64,000 bases of DNA from Shewanella sp. Choline-02u-19 (GTDB taxonomy: Bacteria; Pseudomonadota; Gammaproteobacteria; Enterobacterales; Shewanellaceae): assembly GCF_002836205.1 (NCBI RefSeq), contig NZ_PJBE01000013.1, positions 3,410,001 to 3,474,000 on the forward strand, in the 5' to 3' direction. Under the pieces are notes generated by a model. That model had not been told where the DNA came from, did not search any database, and saw only the letters and a list, made by a program, of their open reading frames with translations. This document shows, in pieces, positions 29,188 to 38,527 of the stretch (within the stretch, counting starts at the first letter, position 1; every line of letters begins with the position of its first letter). The translations under genes were made by a program, and so were the position numbers.

Positions 29188-30857
29188 GTTTGCTTCTCCA
29201 TCTCATCCATCATGTCTTGGTTTGACGCCCCTGGCGGGACTAATGGCCATACATTGTGCGCATCATCTATCGACACGTGCAGTAGGAATGGCCCTTCACT
29301 ATTGAGCATTTCATCTAAGCCTGCTTCAACTTCGCTGGCCAAGGTAATGTTACGCCCAGGAATATCAAAGGCTGATGCCATTTTGACAAAGTCTGGGTTA
29401 TCAGAAAGGTCAGTTTCGCTATAACGCTCTTCAAAGAATAGCTGCTGCCATTGCTTAACCATGCCTAACTTTTGATTATCGACTAGCAAAATTTTAACCG
29501 GTAAACGTCGGCGCTTGATGGTGGTAAGCTCTTGCACGTTCATCATAAATGAACCATCACCCGACACTGCCACCACCATAGCACTTGGTCGCGCGACTTT
29601 GGCGCCAATCGCGGCAGGCAAGCCAAAGCCCATAGTGCCAAGCCCGGAACTTGAAAGGTGATCTTCTGGGCGACGAAAATACATGTGCTGCGCCACCCAC
29701 ATTTGGTGCTGACCCACATCGCAAGAAACCACACTATCTTCAGGTAGTTTTTGCGCTAAACGATGCAACATTGCCGGGGCATAAATCAATTCACCTGGAC
29801 GGTCATAACGCCATGGGTGTTGCTCTTTTAAATTTTTAACTGCGTCTTGCCACGCTTCAATCTGCATACTTTGACTCAATGTAGGTAGGATTTGACGCAA
29901 ATCGCCTGCAATGGCCACTTCTGGCATTCTTAATTTTCCCAGCTCAGCGGCATCAATATCGAGGTGAAGCACTTTGGCATTTTCAGCAAACGAGGCTAAA
30001 CGCCCAGTCACACGGTCATCAAAGCGCGCACCCACTACGATCAGTAAATCGCATTGTTGCACCGCTAGATTGGCCGCTTTGGAGCCATGCATGCCTAGCA
30101 TGCCGAGGTAGCTCGGGGTGTCGTAACTGACGGCGCCGAGCCCTTTTAAGGTCGCCACCGATGGAATGCCCGTCGCGGCAATAAACTGTCTTAGCGGCTC
30201 AACTGCACTCGCCATGCCCACGCCGCCGCCCACATACAGCATGGGCCGTGAAGAGTGAGCCAGCAGTGCATTAGCAGCATCGATTTGGGTTTGAGTATGT
30301 TCTGGTTCTGGCATTACGGCTTGCAACGGCGTTTTGTAATCCACTAGCGCAATTTGAATATCTTTAGGTATATCGACTAAAACGGGGCCAGGGCGACCAG
30401 ACGCTGCAATTTCAAATGCTTTATATAGCGTGGGCACTAACTCTTCAACATTGGTCACCATAAAGCTGTGCTTGGTACACGACAGTGACATGCCTAGTAC
30501 ATCAATCTCTTGGAACGCATCGGTACCGATAACGGCGGTGGAAACCTGACCGGTAATCGCGACCACAGGAACAGAATCGAGCAACGCATCTGCAAGTGAG
30601 GTAATAAGATTAGTGGCTCCGGGGCCTGAAGTGGCAAAGCAAACGCCAGTCTTGCCACTTGAACGAGCATAACCTACAGCAGCAAATGCGGCGCCCTGCT
30701 CATGGCGACTCAATAGATGTTCAACAGAACTGCCATACAAGGCATCATAGATCGGCATAATCGCACCGCCTGGATAACCAAACACCGTCTTTACCCCGTG
30801 TGCCGCGATGGTTTTTATTACTGCGTCGGCGCCCCGTATCATCTGCCCTTGTTCCAT
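29184..30857 (-). CDS. ilvG: Acetolactate synthase II large subunit (IlvG)
   Basis: ThDP-dependent enzyme joining pyruvate with pyruvate or 2-oxobutanoate. About 557 aa. Catalytic Glu in LSRHEQGAAFAAVGYAR and ThDP-binding GDGSFMMNVQEL. Three in-frame starts exist: GTG 30872, ATG 30857, ATG 30842. I chose 30857 because GGAG lies about 10 nt before it and MEQGQMIRGADAV fits the family. Full length and intact, unlike the frameshifted ilvG of E. coli K-12. Confidence 0.96.
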   Translation of the reverse strand: MEQGQMIRGADAVIKTIAAHGVKTVFGYPGGAIMPIYDALYGSSVEHLLSRHEQGAAFAAVGYARSSGKTGVCFATSGPGATNLITSLADALLDSVPVVAITGQVSTAVIGTDAFQEIDVLGMSLSCTKHSFMVTNVEELVPTLYKAFEIAASGRPGPVLVDIPKDIQIALVDYKTPLQAVMPEPEHTQTQIDAANALLAHSSRPMLYVGGGVGMASAVEPLRQFIAATGIPSVATLKGLGAVSYDTPSYLGMLGMHGSKAANLAVQQCDLLIVVGARFDDRVTGRLASFAENAKVLHLDIDAAELGKLRMPEVAIAGDLRQILPTLSQSMQIEAWQDAVKNLKEQHPWRYDRPGELIYAPAMLHRLAQKLPEDSVVSCDVGQHQMWVAQHMYFRRPEDHLSSSGLGTMGFGLPAAIGAKVARPSAMVVAVSGDGSFMMNVQELTTIKRRRLPVKILLVDNQKLGMVKQWQQLFFEERYSETDLSDNPDFVKMASAFDIPGRNITLASEVEAGLDEMLNSEGPFLLHVSIDDAHNVWPLVPPGASNQDMMDEMEKQT

Positions 30858-30942
30858 CTGTTCTTGCTCCACTACTCAATGTATCGATAACTTGGTTACG
30901 GCTTAATGGCGACACTCAATAATTTCAGCAGGCCTTTAAACG

Positions 30943-30975
30943 AAAAAACCCCCGTTCCTTTCGGCGCGGGGGTTG
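30943..30975 (-). terminator. ilv attenuator terminator
   Basis: On the minus strand: AACCCCCG, 12-nt loop, CGGGGGTT, TTTTTT. It lies 20 nt after the leader peptide stop and 86 nt before the ilvG start, as expected of an attenuator. Confidence 0.9.
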
Positions 30976-30994
30976 TTTGCAATCTTAAACCTAA

Positions 30995-31090
30995 TTAGGT
31001 GTGTCGATTTAGCATGCGCGCCCCCCGCTGTGATTTAATAATCACGACGGTAATAATCACAATAATAATTTGGGCGGCTTGGCTAAACAT
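30995..31090 (-). CDS. ilvL: ilvGMEDA leader peptide (IlvL)
   Basis: Short ORF of 31 codons plus stop, just upstream of the attenuator. The product starts MFSQAAQIIIVIITVVII: seven Ile and three Val codons within codons 8-18. Ribosome stalling at these when Ile- or Val-tRNA is scarce would favour the antiterminator and expression of ilvG onward. Leu codons are almost absent (one), so leucine sensing seems weaker than in E. coli ilvL. An AGGA lies about 12 nt before the ATG. Confidence 0.9.
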   Translation of the reverse strand: MFSQAAQIIIVIITVVIIKSQRGARMLNRHT

Positions 31091-31415
31091 ACGTGACTCG
31101 TATTCCTAATTTGGGTCTTTGCTTAAATTCGGTATCGGTCTTCGTCGATCAGACCACTATTAAGATTTACCACAAAGCGAATAAAAAACACAATGAAAAC
31201 TTTTGCATTATTAATAACATTCAAGCATTAGCCTTAGGTTTCCGGCTAGCAACTCGGTGTAAGAATAACTGACTGCCGCCTCTATTTATTGTCGCTAAGG
31301 TGTTAATTGTTAATGCTTTATTAAAAATACCTTACTAATCATCGGCTGCTTTACTCGGTGTTATTTCAGCATTGCCTGCCACTCGATTGAGTTACAGGCT
31401 CCGCTTCAGATAATA

Positions 31416-32897
31416 TTAAGCTTCTTCAACAATGCGTTGCATTTCGGTCATGTAACCGCGAAGTTCTGCGCCGACGAACTCAACGGCAGTGTTACGGATC
31501 TCATCATTAACTTCGATAAGACGAAGATTATCAACACCGTTACTGGTCTCTTTTAAGCCAGCACCTAGGTATTCTGATGACATGCTTTCAACATAACCGC
31601 GTAACATAGGCACCGCTGCGTGGTTGAATAGGTAACAACCGTATTCAGCCGTATCAGAGATCACTATGTTCATTTCGTAAAGACGCTTGCGAGCAATGGT
31701 GTTAGCGATAAGTGGCGTTTCATGCAGTGACTCATAGTAAGCAGACTCTTCAACAATACCCGCGGCAACCATAGTATCGAACGCAAGCTCTACGCCCGCT
31801 TTGATCATCGCAACCAAGAAGATACCTTTATCGAAATATGCCTGCTCGTCAATTTGCTCATCACACTGTGGTGCATTTTCAAAAGCCGTTTCATTGGTTT
31901 CGCTGCGCCATTTAAGCAAATTAGCATCGTCGTTAGCCCAGTCTTCCATCATGGTTTTAGAAAACTCGCCACCGATGATATCGTCCATGTGCTTTTCGAA
32001 TAATGGCTTAAGGATCTCTTTCAACTCCTCTGCCATTTCAAACGCTTTAATCTTAGCTGGGTTAGAGAGTCTATCCATCATATTGGTAATACCACCGTGC
32101 TTAAGTGCCTCGGTAGTGGTTTCCCAACCTTGCTGAATTAACTTAGCTGCGTAGCCTGGCTCTACGCCATCGGCAACCATCTTCTCGTAACCCAAAATTG
32201 CGCCAGTTTGTAACATGCCGCAAAGAATTGTTTGCTCACCCATAAGGTCAGACTTAACTTCAGCGATGAAAGAGGAGTGCAATACGCCCGCTCTGTCGCC
32301 GCCCGTTGCGCTTGCATACGCCTTAGCGATATCAAAACCTTCAGCCTTTGGATCGTTTTCTGGATGAACCGCAATCAGTGTTGGCACGCCAAAGCCACGC
32401 TTGTACTCTTCACGTACTTCAGTACCAGGGCACTTAGGGGCAACCATAATGACGGTGATATCTGGGCGAACCTGCATGCCCTCTTCAACAATGTTAAAGC
32501 CGTGCGAGTAAGACAATGTCGCACCTTGCTTCATTAACGGCATAATAGTGGTAACGGCATTAGTGTGCTGCTTGTCTGGCGTTAGGTTTAACACCAAGTC
32601 AGCATCAGGAATTAACTCTTCAATCGTGCCAACACGGAAACCGTTGCCGGTAGCTTTTTGATATGAATCACGCTTCTCGCTAATCGCTTGTGCACGCAGG
32701 GCAAAAGAGATGTTGAGCCCAGAGTCACGCATGTTCAAACCTTGGTTTAAACCTTGTGCACCACAACCTAGGATGACAATGTTCCACCCCTTGATATGGT
32801 TGCAGCCTTCGCTGAACTCGCTACGATCCATAAAGCGGCATTGAGCCAGCTGTTCTAATTGTTGACGCAAATTCAGAGAGTTAAAATAGTTAGCCAT
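31416..32897 (-). CDS. ilvC: Ketol-acid reductoisomerase, class II (IlvC)
   Basis: NADPH-dependent isomeroreductase in Ile/Val synthesis. 493 aa from MANYFNSLNLRQQLEQLAQC (GGTGG before the ATG), so the long, enterobacterial-type class II enzyme with two knotted C-terminal domains. Rossmann loop ILGCGAQGLNQG at about residues 40-51. Divergent from ilvY. Confidence 0.97.
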   Translation of the reverse strand: MANYFNSLNLRQQLEQLAQCRFMDRSEFSEGCNHIKGWNIVILGCGAQGLNQGLNMRDSGLNISFALRAQAISEKRDSYQKATGNGFRVGTIEELIPDADLVLNLTPDKQHTNAVTTIMPLMKQGATLSYSHGFNIVEEGMQVRPDITVIMVAPKCPGTEVREEYKRGFGVPTLIAVHPENDPKAEGFDIAKAYASATGGDRAGVLHSSFIAEVKSDLMGEQTILCGMLQTGAILGYEKMVADGVEPGYAAKLIQQGWETTTEALKHGGITNMMDRLSNPAKIKAFEMAEELKEILKPLFEKHMDDIIGGEFSKTMMEDWANDDANLLKWRSETNETAFENAPQCDEQIDEQAYFDKGIFLVAMIKAGVELAFDTMVAAGIVEESAYYESLHETPLIANTIARKRLYEMNIVISDTAEYGCYLFNHAAVPMLRGYVESMSSEYLGAGLKETSNGVDNLRLIEVNDEIRNTAVEFVGAELRGYMTEMQRIVEEA

Positions 32898-32976
32898 CTG
32901 ATATACCACCTTGATTCTGGATGTTTAAACGGGCCTGCTCAGTTGCGAGCTAAGCTGTGATTGAACTCACTATAGC

Positions 32977-32992
32977 GCAAGCTTTTCATTGC
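32977..32992. promoter_or_regulatory. Putative IlvY site near the ilvC promoter
   Basis: Inverted repeat GCAA-N8-TTGC. On the minus strand it lies just upstream of a TATAGT -10-like box (32969-32974) with no good -35, as expected for an activator-dependent ilvC promoter. Confidence 0.5.
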
Positions 32993-33016
32993 CGAAAATG
33001 ATATATTCGGAACATG

Positions 33017-33037
33017 ATGTTGCGCTTTGTGCAACAT
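33017..33037. promoter_or_regulatory. Putative IlvY operator in the ilvC-ilvY gap
   Basis: ATGTTGC-N7-GCAACAT, a LysR-type dyad (TTGC/GCAA) shared in core with the weaker repeat at 32977. Confidence 0.6.
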
Positions 33038-33090
33038 GGAAAGATAGCGGTCTCTTAACCCTTGCGGCTAGCAAACGCGATACACAGAGG

Positions 33091-33972
33091 ATGAACCATT
33101 TGGATATTCGCACCATCAAGCTCTACTTACATCTGTCTGATAGTTTGCATTTTGCGCGCACTGCGCAAGCGATGCATGTCAGCCCATCAACGCTAAGTCG
33201 TGCAATGCAAAGATTAGAAGCAGAGGTAGGTGCGCAGCTGTTTCAGCGTGATAATCGCAGCGTGACGTTAACGAGTGCCGGCGTGGAGTATCGTCATTTT
33301 GCCGAGTTAACCTTGGATCACTGGGGCAAACTCAAAACCAAGATCGACCCTAAACAGGATTTATTAAGAGGTCGACTTAATCTTTATTGCTCAGTGACCG
33401 CCGCCTATAGTCATCTGCCCGGCTTACTTGACCGCTTTAGGCGAGAGCATCCATTAGTCGAAATAGCATTAACCACAGGTGATGCGGCTAATGCCGTCAA
33501 CGAAATTCGCAATAATCGCGCTGATATCGCCATTGCAGCGCTACCTGATCCTTTTCCAGAAAACCTGCATTTTGCCAAAATAGATGACGTGCCACTGTCT
33601 ATCATCGCACCCACTTTTCGCTGCCAAGTGCAAGAGCTGTTGACCGAATCCTACATCCCATGGGATCGTCTACCGTTTATCGTGCCTGAACATGGACCGG
33701 GTCGTAAACGTATCGACAACTGGTTTAAAGCACTTGGCTTAACGCCCAATATTTATGCTCAAGTGTCAGGACAAGAGGCAATAACCTCTATGGTCGCGCT
33801 CGGCTGTGGCGTCAGTATCACTCCCGAAGTGGTGATTAATAACAGTCCAGTAAGAGACCGAATTCAATTACTGTCATCGCCAATAGCCATTCCGCCATTC
33901 GAACTAGGGTGTTGTTGTAAACTTAAACGCTTAGCAGAGCCAGTAATTCAAGCTTTTTTAGATGCCATCTAA
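33091..33972 (+). CDS. ilvY: LysR-type activator IlvY
   Basis: Activates ilvC when acetolactate or acetohydroxybutyrate accumulates. About 293 aa. The HTH has the IlvY-specific MHVSPSTLSRAMQRLE. The ORF is open far upstream. I list the ATG at 33091, but an AGAGG 9 nt before a TTG at 33100 and alignment with E. coli IlvY (MDLRDLKTFLHL against (L)DIRTIKLYLHL) make the TTG a serious alternative. Divergent from ilvC with dyads between. Confidence 0.95.
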   Translation: MNHLDIRTIKLYLHLSDSLHFARTAQAMHVSPSTLSRAMQRLEAEVGAQLFQRDNRSVTLTSAGVEYRHFAELTLDHWGKLKTKIDPKQDLLRGRLNLYCSVTAAYSHLPGLLDRFRREHPLVEIALTTGDAANAVNEIRNNRADIAIAALPDPFPENLHFAKIDDVPLSIIAPTFRCQVQELLTESYIPWDRLPFIVPEHGPGRKRIDNWFKALGLTPNIYAQVSGQEAITSMVALGCGVSITPEVVINNSPVRDRIQLLSSPIAIPPFELGCCCKLKRLAEPVIQAFLDAI

Positions 33973-34060
33973 CGATTCTGCTCAAGTAAGCACAAGTAAT
34001 CTATACAAAAGAACAATCATCTCTACTACAATATAATGACCATTCCCTATAAAAATAACT

Positions 34061-34882
34061 ATGAATACCATTGCGCTTACCTTGGTCTCTGTTGGTCTTC
34101 TAGGGCTATTACTCGCCCTATACCCAGCATTACAGATCTGTAATCAACCAAACTATCAACGTAATGGATGGCGCATTCTATTTGGAATGATCCTATTATT
34201 TATTATTGGATATTTAGGTTTTATCTGGATGTTATTTGATAGAGAAGCGAATAACCTAGAAATGATTGTCGCGGTAATATTTTTTGCAGGAGGCGGCTTT
34301 GTACTAACAATTATAAAAATGAGTAACAGTACTATAGGCGAATTACTGCTTACCCTAAAAGAGAAACACCATCAAGCACACCATGATGCGCTAACAGGCT
34401 TACCGAACCGTATCCAGTTTTATGAAACACTTGAACGGCTCACGATTGATACCAATATACCAACCTGCTGCATGATGATGGATGTCAATAATTTTAAAGT
34501 CATCAATGACACATACGGCCATGCATTTGGCGATTATGTACTGCAAGAAATAGCAAAACGTATTTTTGATGCTGTCCCCTCTGGAAATTTAGTCGCTCGC
34601 ATTGGAGGCGATGAATTTACGGTCATACTCCCCAATAGCAACGCTGATGATGCCGTTAAAGTTGCCCAAGCGATTCAACAAAGCTTCCTAAGTGAGATCG
34701 TTTGTGACCCATTTCAACTTGTCGTAGGGATTAGTATTGGCATCGCCCAATACCCAATCCACGGAGAAAACAGAAAAGTCATTCTTAAATTTGCTGATAT
34801 CGCCATGTATGAAGCCAAAAAGCGTGCAGATCACATTCAAGTTTTTCAAGATAATGCCGAACGACACAAAGTTAATGATTGA
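34061..34882 (+). CDS. Membrane-bound diguanylate cyclase
   Basis: 273 aa: three N-terminal TM helices (about 5-25, 38-58, 68-88), then a GGDEF domain starting at HDALTGLPNR (about 107). The active site is GGDEF at 182-186, intact. No RxxD inhibitory site precedes it. Predicted to make c-di-GMP at the inner membrane. No partner gene. A MITE lies 20 bp downstream. Confidence 0.9.
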   Translation: MNTIALTLVSVGLLGLLLALYPALQICNQPNYQRNGWRILFGMILLFIIGYLGFIWMLFDREANNLEMIVAVIFFAGGGFVLTIIKMSNSTIGELLLTLKEKHHQAHHDALTGLPNRIQFYETLERLTIDTNIPTCCMMMDVNNFKVINDTYGHAFGDYVLQEIAKRIFDAVPSGNLVARIGGDEFTVILPNSNADDAVKVAQAIQQSFLSEIVCDPFQLVVGISIGIAQYPIHGENRKVILKFADIAMYEAKKRADHIQVFQDNAERHKVND

Positions 34883-34901
34883 TCACAAACAATCAAAAAG
34901 A

Positions 34902-35170
34902 CTAGGGGCTTTTGATCTTTCACGGTTGTTTTTGCCGCAGTTTATTGGCTATTTTGACAAGGCGGAGGCTATGTCGTTTAGTTATTCTCTACAAATAGCC
35001 TACAACACCGTAAAAATAGCCAAGAAGCGCGGCCCTTAGGGTTCGTTTCAATAATTTTATTAATGCGTTACGAGCTTTTCGCTTAGCCAGCTAAGCATCA
35101 TCGCTCAAGCCTTGTACTAAAACCATTGAATTCGAACAAAAACTAAGCTCGAAAGTTCAACAGCCCCTAG
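34902..35170 (+). mobile_element. MITE-like element, full copy (269 bp)
   Basis: Both ends are CTAGGGGCT, followed by related terminal inverted repeats (TTTGATCTTTC at the left, GTTGAACTTTC at the right on the opposite strand). CTAG at each end may be a 4-bp target duplication. No coding capacity. A truncated inverted copy is at 9221-9424. Confidence 0.75.
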
Positions 35171-35184
35171 AAATAAGCCCCCTC

Positions 35185-36111
35185 TTAATCTTTCTCTTTT
35201 ACGCCATTAATAATCAAATTACGCAGCCAACGGTGGCTGGGATCAAGATTAAAGTGCTTATGCCACACTAAAACATAGGCGCCGGGTTCAAGTTCAGTCG
35301 GCACGTCAAGCATCGTTAAGTCAAAGTCTGCTGCCATTTTAGTCGCATATTTTTTAGGCGCACATAAAATCAAATCACTGCTCTCACACAGGCCCATTGC
35401 ACTATTAAAGTCAGTCATGTTAACCGCTATATCTCGATGCAAATACTTTAAACGCAATACATCATCCAACAGCCAGTGCTCAAGCCCGCCAAACGTAACC
35501 TGTAAATGACGATACTTTAGAAAAGTCTCTATATTCCAAGGCTCATTTAATAGCGGATGCTCATTTCTCACCAAACATACAGGATAGTCCCGGATCAATT
35601 CTGCATAGCCTAACTCTTCGGGTAAGTGATTCATATGTAACAAAGAACGGTTATCCCACTCGCGGCAAATAATGCCCATGTCAATTTCGCAGCGTAATAG
35701 CTTATCTAAGCTATCCAGTGACCATGTTTGACAATTGAGACTCACTTGTGGCGCTTGTTCAAGTAACTGAGGCATAAAGTAGGGAAATGTGAGCGAATAG
35801 GCAGTTTCAACCAAGTTGATTCGAAAACGGCGTCGGCTCTCGGCGGGTTCAAAGGTATTTGGACGAGTAAATTGATCTAGCCTTTGCAACACTTCGCGCA
35901 GCTCTGGGGCTAACTCTAATGCTCGTGGTGTTGCTTTTAGGCCATAAGCAGTGCGATCAAACAATTGATCATCGAAAGTTTCGCGTAACTTGCTCAACTG
36001 TTTACTGACCGCAGATTGACTCAGGTGCAGCCTCGACGCAGCAGCGGTAACACTTTGCTCTTCGAGCAACACCTCTAACACTCGCAATAAATTGAAATCT
36101 AGCTGTTTCAC
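35185..36111 (-). CDS. LysR-family transcriptional regulator
   Basis: 308 aa. HTH at residues 20-40 (VTAAASRLHLSQSAVSKQLS) and LysR substrate domain (about 90-300). It belongs by style to the NodD/LeuO-like subgroup (DFNLLRVLEVLLEE). No divergent target gene: the upstream side is 430 bp of repeat-containing DNA, so its target is unknown. Confidence 0.9.
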   Translation of the reverse strand: MKQLDFNLLRVLEVLLEEQSVTAAASRLHLSQSAVSKQLSKLRETFDDQLFDRTAYGLKATPRALELAPELREVLQRLDQFTRPNTFEPAESRRRFRINLVETAYSLTFPYFMPQLLEQAPQVSLNCQTWSLDSLDKLLRCEIDMGIICREWDNRSLLHMNHLPEELGYAELIRDYPVCLVRNEHPLLNEPWNIETFLKYRHLQVTFGGLEHWLLDDVLRLKYLHRDIAVNMTDFNSAMGLCESSDLILCAPKKYATKMAADFDLTMLDVPTELEPGAYVLVWHKHFNLDPSHRWLRNLIINGVKEKD

Positions 36112-36545
36112 CCGTTACCTTCTCACATACCAAAACTGACTTGGCCTATGATAGTTTTTTTCAGGCATCAGCGGTGCTGTTTTCGAACATCAAAACAAAT
36201 ATAAGCACGATTATGAATACGCCATCCGCTCTCTAGTCGCGAGTCACGTTAGTTATCCACGGCGCCAGCGTCCTTTAATGTTGTCGATTTATTTAATGCA
36301 TCTATGGCTCCAATGGCCTGCGTATATACAGATAGGGAAGAGTCTCACTGCTATTAGTCATTTTACAACAGTGACTTAAGAGTGATAAGTTAATCGGCGC
36401 AATCTAGCCAGATGGATCACGCCGCTAAGTGTTACGATCTCCAGAGCGGGTATATAGCGCTCACCATGGCACTTTTAACAGCACTCTCAACTACATGTTC
36501 CAGCATGTGATTGGAATGACTAACAAACGGACTTATAGGTCAAAA
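36112..36545. other. Gap with gene-end remnant and repeat fragment
   Basis: 36243-36262 duplicates 19 of 20 bases of the 3' end of the gene at 37718. 36306-36335 resembles the start of dispersed repeat C (GGCTCCAATGGCCTGCG). No gene seen. Confidence 0.45.
36243..36262 (+). repeat. Direct repeat D, left copy
   Basis: GTCACGTTAGTTATCCACGG, matched at 37743-37762 with one change, exactly 1500 bp apart. The right copy is coding (end of the DUF4824-like gene). The left is not. Confidence 0.7.
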
Positions 36546-36977
36546 ATGAAAATTGAAGTCATAAATAAAGAAGATAAGGCGGTTTTTGATACGCTTATCG
36601 AGGGGCTTAAACAGCACAAATACGAGCATATGGGGCCAGAAGAAACGGTCCCTCTTTCAGTCATCGCCCGAGATGAAGATGACAACATCATCGGCGGCGT
36701 TTCCGGACGAAGCATTTATCGAAACTTTCTCATCGAAGTGGTTTGGGTAAGTAAACAAGCAAGAGGCACAGGGCTTGGGCGTCAGTTAATGGATCAAGCA
36801 GAGATAGAAGCTAAAAAACGCGGATGTTTAACGGCGCAATTAGACACCTTATCTTTTCAAGCCCCTGTATTTTATAAAAAACTTGGTTTTGATATTGTCG
36901 GAACCGTCCCCGGATTTTCCGGCAGCCCAGAACGTTATTTTATGCTGAAGCAGTATTCAATGGAAGATAGCCAATGA
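36546..36977 (+). CDS. GNAT-family N-acetyltransferase
   Basis: 143 aa from MKIEVINKEDKAVFD (AGGT 7 nt before). Earlier in-frame starts lack sites. Acetyl-CoA loop SKQARGTGLGRQLMDQAE is clear, followed by the C-terminal PVFYKKLGFDIVGTVPGFSG typical of small GNATs. Its stop overlaps the next gene start (ATGA). Substrate unknown. Lies in a segment flanked by 20-bp direct repeats. Confidence 0.88.
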   Translation: MKIEVINKEDKAVFDTLIEGLKQHKYEHMGPEETVPLSVIARDEDDNIIGGVSGRSIYRNFLIEVVWVSKQARGTGLGRQLMDQAEIEAKKRGCLTAQLDTLSFQAPVFYKKLGFDIVGTVPGFSGSPERYFMLKQYSMEDSQ

Positions 36978-37249
36978 AACCTTTTAAAAAACTAGAAACT
37001 AAAAACCTCGGATTAGTGTTAACCATTTCACGCCTGTTTCTCATCTTAGGAGCATTCGGAACGGCACTGATATTGGCAGTACTGATATTTACCATGTCTT
37101 TTATGAATACTATTGCTATGGGAGCGGTATATATGCAGTTTCTTCCTTACTGTTTCGTTTTAATCGTGACTGCTTGTTTACTCGCAGTATTGATTGCAAT
37201 CGAAGAGTCTTATAGAAAGCGTAGCCTTACGCCTGAGCTAGAAAGCTAA
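36974..37249 (+). CDS. Small two-TM membrane protein
   Basis: 91 aa with two hydrophobic helices (about 17-42 and 52-76) and a charged C-terminus. ATGA overlap with the GNAT gene shows co-translation. No recognisable family. Confidence 0.7.
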   Translation: MKPFKKLETKNLGLVLTISRLFLILGAFGTALILAVLIFTMSFMNTIAMGAVYMQFLPYCFVLIVTACLLAVLIAIEESYRKRSLTPELES

Positions 37250-37617
37250 AGATAGATCAACCTTGGCTGCCAATAGCTATGACCGGAATTGGCCATAGCT
37301 ACATTAATACAGGGTTAGAACAGTGAAATAGTTTGGCGTTGGAGTCATCGCTGAAAGGCCAAGATTTATTAATTCTACTCTGCCCAAAAATTTTATTTAA
37401 AAAAACGATCCCATCTTCAATTCCTACCGTATAGACAATCAAGTATGCATTAGCGTGGCAGTACAGCCCAAGTACATAAGCCTTTGAGGCTAACCAAGCT
37501 AATGATTGCTTAACCTTTTCCATCCTCCAAGTACCTTTACCCTCGGACCTCTGTTCGGGGGATTTTTTTGTCTGAAATAAAGCTAATTTTCGTCATTATT
37601 TCGCAACTCAATATATT

Positions 37618-37733
37618 TGTGGTGCCAATGTTTTGATCGCATGTGCAGACACTGCCGTATCTACACTCGATTTGAAAAGCGGGATCTTCTAGCACCAGAG
37701 TGTCTATTTAGTAAAGTCTACTCTGACCCCAAT
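37618..37733 (+). repeat. Dispersed repeat C, copy 1
   Basis: Starts TGTGGTGCCAATG, contains GATCGCATGTGCAGACA and ends with TCTTCTAGCACCAGAGTGTC...ACTCTGACCC. The end also covers the last bases of the convergent gene. Same modules at 39782, 39892 and 40172. Confidence 0.7.
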
Positions 37734-38527
37734 TGTTTGTTCGTCACGTTAGTTATCCATGGTTCCAAACGACTGCCCCATTTAATATCCACCGTATAAC
37801 GCGGCGCAGTAATATCTTGGTAACCCAATCTGCTTAAGCCCGACAGATCCTCGGAATACTCCAGTGGCACCATAATGTTACTGACCAATAACTCTCTTAG
37901 TAATAAGCGGTAACTGTTGTTATTAACGTTGTAATAAGGCTTAGCTAGCCCCTTAACAAACAGCATATTATCTTGGCCAGAAAACTCAGCGGCTAAAGAC
38001 TCATAGTCCAAGGCTGCTTTAACAAAAAATAGCCGACTATTGGTTAGCTTCTCCTTTTTCAAGCTAACAAGAGAGTCATCCTTTAAGCGAAGATTGTTCT
38101 CATTAGGCTGCTGGGTATAGGTTTCGAGTGCAGCCTGATAACGTAACTCTGCTTTGGTAATTTCAGCAGTGTGTAACGCTCCATCAAACTCTAATGCCCA
38201 ATACAATTGACGAGACTGCGCGCCGTAGTACTCGTTGTCAGGCACCTCAAAACCAAGAGCTAACAACTGTGCTTGAGTCACCTCGGCCTCGTGTGAGTTA
38301 TAGCCGTTGTAAGCGTTTTCAACCCTTGTTGCAGTGCGCCAATTCATACCAAATAAAATGCCTGAATTCTCTTTATTCATGCCGCTGTTATAAGGTAAAC
38401 CTAGCTCTCTTTCAGTCAGTGTTAACTCTGATGTCACCGCGCCGATACGGTTATATGCCACACCACTTAGCGCTATGGCATTACTGCCAATAAGTATCAC
38501 TAAACCAATCAATAAGAACTTTTTCAT
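37718..38527 (-). CDS. Exported DUF4824-like protein
   Basis: 269 aa. N-terminal signal/anchor (residues 4-22), then a periplasmic, mostly beta domain with ALEFDGALHTAEITKAE. By overall look it fits the DUF4824 family that sits behind DUF2157 membrane proteins. Start ATG overlaps the stop of the upstream gene (TAATG), so the two are coupled. The 3' end has been partly duplicated at 36243. Confidence 0.65.
   Translation of the reverse strand: MKKFLLIGLVILIGSNAIALSGVAYNRIGAVTSELTLTERELGLPYNSGMNKENSGILFGMNWRTATRVENAYNGYNSHEAEVTQAQLLALGFEVPDNEYYGAQSRQLYWALEFDGALHTAEITKAELRYQAALETYTQQPNENNLRLKDDSLVSLKKEKLTNSRLFFVKAALDYESLAAEFSGQDNMLFVKGLAKPYYNVNNNSYRLLLRELLVSNIMVPLEYSEDLSGLSRLGYQDITAPRYTVDIKWGSRLEPWITNVTNKQLGSE
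37743..37762 (+). repeat. Direct repeat D, right copy
   Basis: GTCACGTTAGTTATCCATGG inside the last codons of the minus-strand gene at 37718. The pair flanks the GNAT/membrane-protein segment and a copy of repeat C. Confidence 0.7.

Noticed and set aside
36546..37249. Integron gene cassette
   Set aside because: No attC-like site with the right core and no integrase nearby. The flanking repeats match the end of a neighbouring gene instead.
37299..37523. 74-aa open frame on the minus strand
   Set aside because: It lies in repeat sequence resembling 40058-40150 and has no support as a gene.
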